Positions 5,911 to 9,037 of a DNA stretch of 9,037 bases are shown here, in pieces. The notes beneath the pieces were generated by a model. It worked only from the letters and a program-made list of their open reading frames with translations, was not told the origin of the DNA and searched no databases. The number at the start of each line of letters is the position of its first letter. Positions within the stretch are counted from its first letter, which is position 1. The stretch comes from Acidobacteriota bacterium. Its GTDB lineage: Bacteria > Acidobacteriota > Blastocatellia > Pyrinomonadales > Pyrinomonadaceae. The stretch spans positions 1-9,037 of the forward strand of contig JAKOSS010000338.1 in NCBI GenBank assembly GCA_029777145.1. The letters are read 5' to 3'. Position numbers and translations under genes: made by a program.

Positions 5911-6415
5911 CCGCAAAGGGCTTTCCGTATATCTCCTGATAAACCCAGCCGAGGAACCGAACCTCCGCGGTGCAGAGCGCCTCGAGCCACGAACTCGTCA
6001 GGAACACCCGTCGTTCATTTTCGGTCGGCAGTTTCTTGGCTTCCTCGACGTGCGATCGCGATGTATCGAGCTTGTAGTCGGACGAAAAGTCCTCGGAGAT
6101 CTGTTTCACTTCGCCGAGCGTCTGCAGGACCTCGGTGATCCAATCACGGAGCTTCTCTTCGGAATTGTTTTCGCCGAGCGCCTGAAAAACGCCGATCGCG
6201 AACCGCGATTCGGCATTCTCGAAATGATAGCGCTTTGCGTCGTTCGCTTCGTCGTCCGCCTGCTTCCACTGAAACAGTTCCTCGACGTGCGGATGGCGGA
6301 CCAGCGCGACACGCTGATCGTTGTTTAGAAACCACTCCAAAAGATCGGCCAGCGAGCCGATATCAGTATCGCCCTCCGGCGTCTTCCGCAATTTCGGCGG
6401 GGTAAGTTCAGACAT
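5897..6415 (-). CDS. Acidic helical protein of unknown function (172 aa)
   Basis: I do not recognise this protein. It is acidic, predicted mostly helical, with no membrane segment or signal peptide and one cysteine. Notable stretches are LLEWFLNNDQRVALVRHPHV in the N-terminal third, a Lys/Asp/Glu-rich middle (EVLQTLGEVKQISEDFSSDY), and an aromatic C-terminal helix (LGWVYQEIYGKPF). The ATG at 6415 (MSELTPPK) is chosen over a TTG at 6442. The extra residues of the longer form (ESWNTEIV) are simply a translation of the neighbouring ATTCCAA repeat. The last residues, AVSSE, and the TAG stop come from a degenerate GTGAGCA repeat, the same tail seen on two other genes here. It lies downstream of the asparaginase gene on the same strand, 45 nt apart, and could be co-transcribed with it. 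Confidence 0.8.
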   Translation of the reverse strand: MSELTPPKLRKTPEGDTDIGSLADLLEWFLNNDQRVALVRHPHVEELFQWKQADDEANDAKRYHFENAESRFAIGVFQALGENNSEEKLRDWITEVLQTLGEVKQISEDFSSDYKLDTSRSHVEEAKKLPTENERRVFLTSSWLEALCTAEVRFLGWVYQEIYGKPFAVSSE

Positions 6416-6427
6416 AACAATTTCGGT

Positions 6428-6506
6428 ATTCCAAGATTCCAAATTCCACGATTCCAGCCGTCATGAATCCGTCGTGGTTGGAATCTTGGAATTTGGAATT
6501 TGGAAT
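6428..6506. repeat. Inverted repeat of ATTCCAA-type units
   Basis: A left arm at 6428-6456, made of ATTCC words, faces a right arm at 6478-6506 made of GGAAT words. The arms are 29 nt each around a 21-nt loop. Within each arm the words recur every 7 or 8 nt. The right arm is the coding end of the asparaginase gene, whose stop (6461-6463) falls in the loop. The left arm ends 12 nt before the next gene's start codon. It could fold into a long hairpin in the shared transcript. Confidence 0.9.
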
Positions 6507-7507
6507 GATTCGGCTTCAACCCTTCCCACGATCTCGCCGTTCCGGTTCGTGATCGGGAGCGGCGACAAATGCGCCAATGTAACCTCTTCGAAGATCCCGA
6601 GTTGGCGCAGCACGGCGACCGAAATGACGGCGCGTGCGCGTTTGTCGTCGCCGTCCTCGATCTTCATCGCGATCCCGAGCCCGTCCGGCCAGCGGTCAGA
6701 CGGCACGACGCCGCAAAGCCAAACGCCTTCGGCTCCGATCTTCGAGACAAAGCGCCCGGCTGCGGCCTCCATCAGCATCGTATCGAGCCTTCCGCTGCCG
6801 CCGACGAGGTCGGGATATTTCATCATCGCCGCCGTGATGCGTTCACAAGCGGCGCGCAGATCCGGCTCAAAATCGTCCGGCGGCGCGACGAGTTTCGCCG
6901 CCGCTTTCGCCATCGCCCGGACGCTGAGCGCAAAGTTCGGTGCAGCGCAACCGTCGACGGCGAGCGGAATCCGCTCGACCGGAGTTTCCGTGAACCGGCC
7001 GATCGTTCTCAGGATCTCGACCTGGATCGGATGATCGAAATCCTCATACGATGCGAGATCGGCGCCGAGAAGCTTCGCGTACGCGAGCATCGCCGCGTGT
7101 TTTCCGGAACAGTTGTTGTGAAGTTGGGTCGGGACTTCACCGTCGCGGATCATCTCCGCCGCGCGTTTCTCGTCGAACGGCAAATGCGACCCGCAGCGCA
7201 GATCCGATTCAACAAGTCCCGCTTTGGCAAGCATTTCCGCGGCCAACTCCGTATGCTTGCGTTCGCCCGAATGCGACGCGCACGCGAGCGCCACCGCGCG
7301 CTCGTCGTAGCCGAATTTCTCCGCTCCGCCGGCGAGCAGGAACGGCATCAACTGAAACGGCTTCGCGGATGAGCGAATGAACGCAAGCGTGTCCGTGTCG
7401 CCGACCGACTCGATCTCCCGGCCGGCGCCGTCAACGATCAGCAAATGACCGCGATGGATCGATTCGACCGTTTCGCCCCGGATCACTTTTGCAAGAATGT
7501 TGGACAT
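6461..7507 (-). CDS. L-asparaginase, Rhizobium type (PF06089)
   Basis: This is a 348-residue member of the asparaginase class found in Rhizobium etli, unrelated in fold to E. coli AnsA/AnsB. It hydrolyses L-asparagine to aspartate and ammonia in the cytoplasm. Conserved stations appear in order: RSSAKPFQ (45-52) with the Ser-x-x-Lys pair, ASHSGE (77-82) with the second serine, HNNCSGKHAAM (130-140), DGCAAPNFALS (185-195), and AMKIEDGD (280-287) with a conserved lysine. Cys133, Lys136 and Cys187 correspond to the metal site of the Rhizobium enzyme. The family domain appears to end near EIVGRVEAE (325-333). The remaining residues, SFQIPNSKIPTTTDS, are a translation of the ATTCCAA repeat. The ATG at 7507 has only a weak GAGAG before it, itself at the edge of another repeat. 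Confidence 0.92.
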   Translation of the reverse strand: MSNILAKVIRGETVESIHRGHLLIVDGAGREIESVGDTDTLAFIRSSAKPFQLMPFLLAGGAEKFGYDERAVALACASHSGERKHTELAAEMLAKAGLVESDLRCGSHLPFDEKRAAEMIRDGEVPTQLHNNCSGKHAAMLAYAKLLGADLASYEDFDHPIQVEILRTIGRFTETPVERIPLAVDGCAAPNFALSVRAMAKAAAKLVAPPDDFEPDLRAACERITAAMMKYPDLVGGSGRLDTMLMEAAAGRFVSKIGAEGVWLCGVVPSDRWPDGLGIAMKIEDGDDKRARAVISVAVLRQLGIFEEVTLAHLSPLPITNRNGEIVGRVEAESFQIPNSKIPTTTDS

Positions 7508-7514
7508 ATCTCTC

Positions 7515-7646
7515 AGTGGTCAGTGGTCGGTGGTCAGTGGTCGGTTGTCTGGTGTAATCGCCCATCGACGCACCGGACCTCCGGATTAGCTGATATCTGA
7601 TAGTTACTAACTGATACTGACCACTGGCCACCGACCACTGGCCACT
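7515..7646. repeat. 28-nt inverted repeat of GTGGTCA-type units
   Basis: The arm at 7515-7542 (AGTGGTC, AGTGGTC, GGTGGTC and so on) and the arm at 7619-7646 (GACCACT-type words) are inverted copies matching at 26 of 28 positions. Both differences are T/C transitions that would still pair as G-U in a plus-strand RNA. The 76-nt interior holds CTGATAT-type units and an unassigned GC-rich stretch. The element lies between the recN stop and the asparaginase start and ends about 8 nt before the asparaginase ATG. Confidence 0.92.
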
Positions 7647-7680
7647 ACTCAAGGCTCACTGCTCACTGCTCACTGCTCGT
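7590..7680. repeat. Thirteen consecutive heptamers spanning three word families and the recN 3' end
   Basis: Starting with CTGATAT at 7590, every 7-nt step gives another repeat word with no slip in register. CTGATA-type units come first, then TGACCAC/TGGCCAC-type units (also the right arm of the inverted repeat), then TGCTCAC units. The TGCTCAC units encode the last residues of RecN. Similar words next to each other suggest that the families grade into one another. Confidence 0.85.
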
Positions 7681-9037
7681 CCGCCGAGCATTTCGCGGGC
7701 ATGCTGGCGCGCAGTGTCGCTGATCGTTTCGCCGGCGAGCATCCGCGCCAGTTCCTCGACTTTTTCATGTTCATCGAGCTCGCGGACATTGACGCGCGTG
7801 CGGCCATTCTCCGTCGATTTCGAAACGACGAAATGATGGTCGGCGAGCGACGCGACCTGCGGCTGATGGGTTACGCAAAGAACTTGCTGAGAACTCGCCA
7901 GCTGTTTCAATTTCAGTCCGACGGCTTCCGCGACACGGCCGCCGATCCCCGTATCGATCTCGTCGAAAACCATCGTTTTGCCAAGTTCAGCCGTGGTCGC
8001 GATCGTCCGCAGAACAAGCATCAGGCGCGACAATTCGCCGCCGGACGCAACCTTCGCGATCGGCTTCACGCTTTCGCCCGGATTTGCGGAAAAGAGAAAC
8101 TCAACGCGATCGAATCCGGCCGGACCGAACGAATCGTCATCCTCTCGATCGCCGATGACACGCACTTCGAATCGCGCCTTTTCAAGCGCGACCGCTTTCA
8201 GGTTCTCTTCGATCTCACGCGCCATTTTAGACGCAAATTTCGCGCGTTCGTCGTGCAAACGGACCGCGGCGCCGAGAAAAACTGCGCGTGCCGCAGCCAG
8301 ATCGGCTTCAAGTTCCTTCTCGCGGAGTTCGGCAGTTTCGATGTTTCGCAGTCGCGACGAGACTTCCTCAAAATGCTCGATGGCATTCTCGATCGTGCCG
8401 CCGTACTTGCGTTTCAGCCGCCCGATCTCCGCCAGACGGTTTTCGATCTCGTCCAAGCGGTCAGGCGAGAACTCGAGTTTGCCGCTGAAATCGCGAACCG
8501 CGTACGCGAGGTCTTCGAGCAGCGCCCGAGCGTCGGCCAATCCGTCGTTGAAGGCCGCAAATCCGGACTCGAATTGCGACAATTCTTCGATCTTGCGAGC
8601 GACCTTGTCGAGCGTCGTCACCGTCGATTCCGGATTTTCGTAAAGAAGCAAATACGACTCTTCGCTCAGCGCCGACAGCTTCTCGGCGTTGTTGAGCCGG
8701 CGTTTTTCCTCCTCGAGCGCGTCGTCCTCGCCGACGGTGAGTTTGGCCGCTTCGAGCTCTTCGACCTGAAAACGAAGCAGATCAAGAAGCTGGAGCTTCT
8801 GCGCTTCGTCCTCGCGGAGCGATCGCAGTTCGTTTCGAATCTCGCGCAGTTTGCCGAAGCCGACTGCAGTTTTCTCCCGAAAATCGGATAGCCCTGCGTA
8901 GGCGTCGAGCATCTCGAGATAATTCGACGGATCGGTCAGCGACGCCTGATCGCCTTGTCCGTGGATATCGACCAGAAATGGTCCGATCTTTTTCAGGAAC
9001 GCCTGCGTAACGAGCTGGTCGTTGACGATGATCCGGT
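7656..9037 (-). CDS. recN: DNA repair protein RecN, N-terminus outside window
   Basis: RecN is an SMC-like ATPase that acts early in double-strand break repair. The frame is open to the right edge. The ATG at 8912 is internal, because the codons before it continue the family sequence (LVDIHGQGDQASLTD, the conserved region that follows the N-terminal ATPase half). About 459 codons are present of an expected 550-570, so the Walker A motif lies beyond the window. Visible are a long coiled-coil region (about 8900-8100), the LKRKYGGTIE hinge-side motif, the ABC signature SGGELSRLMLVLRTI (near 8045-8000), Walker B MVFDEIDTGIGG (near 7973-7938), and CVTHQPQVASLADHHFVV with the switch histidine. Family proteins normally end soon after ARQHAREML. 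Here GGRAVSSEQ follows, whose VSSEQ and TGA stop are written by the GTGAGCA repeat. Confidence 0.96.
   Translation of the reverse strand, partial: RIIVNDQLVTQAFLKKIGPFLVDIHGQGDQASLTDPSNYLEMLDAYAGLSDFREKTAVGFGKLREIRNELRSLREDEAQKLQLLDLLRFQVEELEAAKLTVGEDDALEEEKRRLNNAEKLSALSEESYLLLYENPESTVTTLDKVARKIEELSQFESGFAAFNDGLADARALLEDLAYAVRDFSGKLEFSPDRLDEIENRLAEIGRLKRKYGGTIENAIEHFEEVSSRLRNIETAELREKELEADLAAARAVFLGAAVRLHDERAKFASKMAREIEENLKAVALEKARFEVRVIGDREDDDSFGPAGFDRVEFLFSANPGESVKPIAKVASGGELSRLMLVLRTIATTAELGKTMVFDEIDTGIGGRVAEAVGLKLKQLASSQQVLCVTHQPQVASLADHHFVVSKSTENGRTRVNVRELDEHEKVEELARMLAGETISDTARQHAREMLGGRAVSSEQ

Noticed and set aside
6321..7372. Two overlapping plus-strand frames opposite the asparaginase
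   Set aside because: Both are antisense to a full set of PF06089 motifs and show nothing recognisable.
7701..8891. Long plus-strand open frame (396 codons) opposite recN
   Set aside because: It lies wholly antisense to clear RecN motifs, and its translation shows no family features. GC-rich codon bias keeps the opposite frames open.
8910..8912. RecN start codon at 8912
   Set aside because: The codons upstream continue conserved RecN sequence (DIHGQ region), so this Met is internal and the gene is cut by the window edge.

Overview
This is a compact, moderately GC-rich stretch of bacterial chromosome made of housekeeping and accessory genes. I see no rRNA, tRNA, CRISPR array, phage or transposase gene. 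The gene content (site-2 protease, HU, YpfJ-type metallopeptidase, Rhizobium-type asparaginase, RecN) is not diagnostic. The heavy load of short-period intergenic repeats, together with these protein types, makes me favour an Acidobacteriota-like genome (Blastocatellia/Pyrinomonadales). That is inference only.

Layout, left to right. A truncated MFS transporter runs off the left edge on the minus strand, preceded by a tightly spaced gene for a 79-residue two-helix membrane protein. Upstream of these is yacG (minus). A plus-strand gene for a 345-residue LEA-like membrane protein diverges from yacG and ends inside a block of 7-nt repeats. An M50 site-2 protease (minus) converges on that block. 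Next come HU (minus, with a near-consensus promoter and ribosome binding site) and a MEST-like alpha/beta hydrolase (minus). A YpfJ-type zinc metallopeptidase (plus) diverges from the hydrolase and ends in a three-copy composite repeat. It is followed by an unrecognised acidic 172-residue protein, a Rhizobium-type L-asparaginase and recN (all minus); recN runs off the right edge.

The most notable signal lies between the genes. The 3' flanks of most genes carry repeats of several sequence families: GCTCACT, CAGTGGT, ATTGCAA-like, CTGATA-like and ATTCCAA-like. These look unrelated but nearly all share a 7-nt period. In several blocks the 7-nt register continues unbroken from one family into the next (1967-2029, 5669-5773, 7590-7680). 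They occur beside 3' ends, in convergent or tandem gaps. They are absent from the two divergent promoter gaps (761-946 and 4769-4848).

The repeats also reach into coding sequence. Three unrelated proteins (the LEA-like protein, the 172-residue protein and RecN) end in the same residues, Val-Ser-Ser-Glu, written by the GTGAGCA heptamer, and the asparaginase ends in about 14 residues written by the ATTCCAA family. Because 7 is not a multiple of 3, GTGAGCA arrays carry TGA in all three frames within 21 nt, while the opposite strand has no stop in any frame. The repeat therefore acts as a one-way, frame-independent stop cassette at gene ends.

The genes do not form an obvious single pathway. Protein quality control and proteolysis (M50, YpfJ), nucleoid and DNA maintenance (YacG, HU, RecN) and metabolism (asparaginase, hydrolase) are interleaved, and most units appear to be short transcription units.
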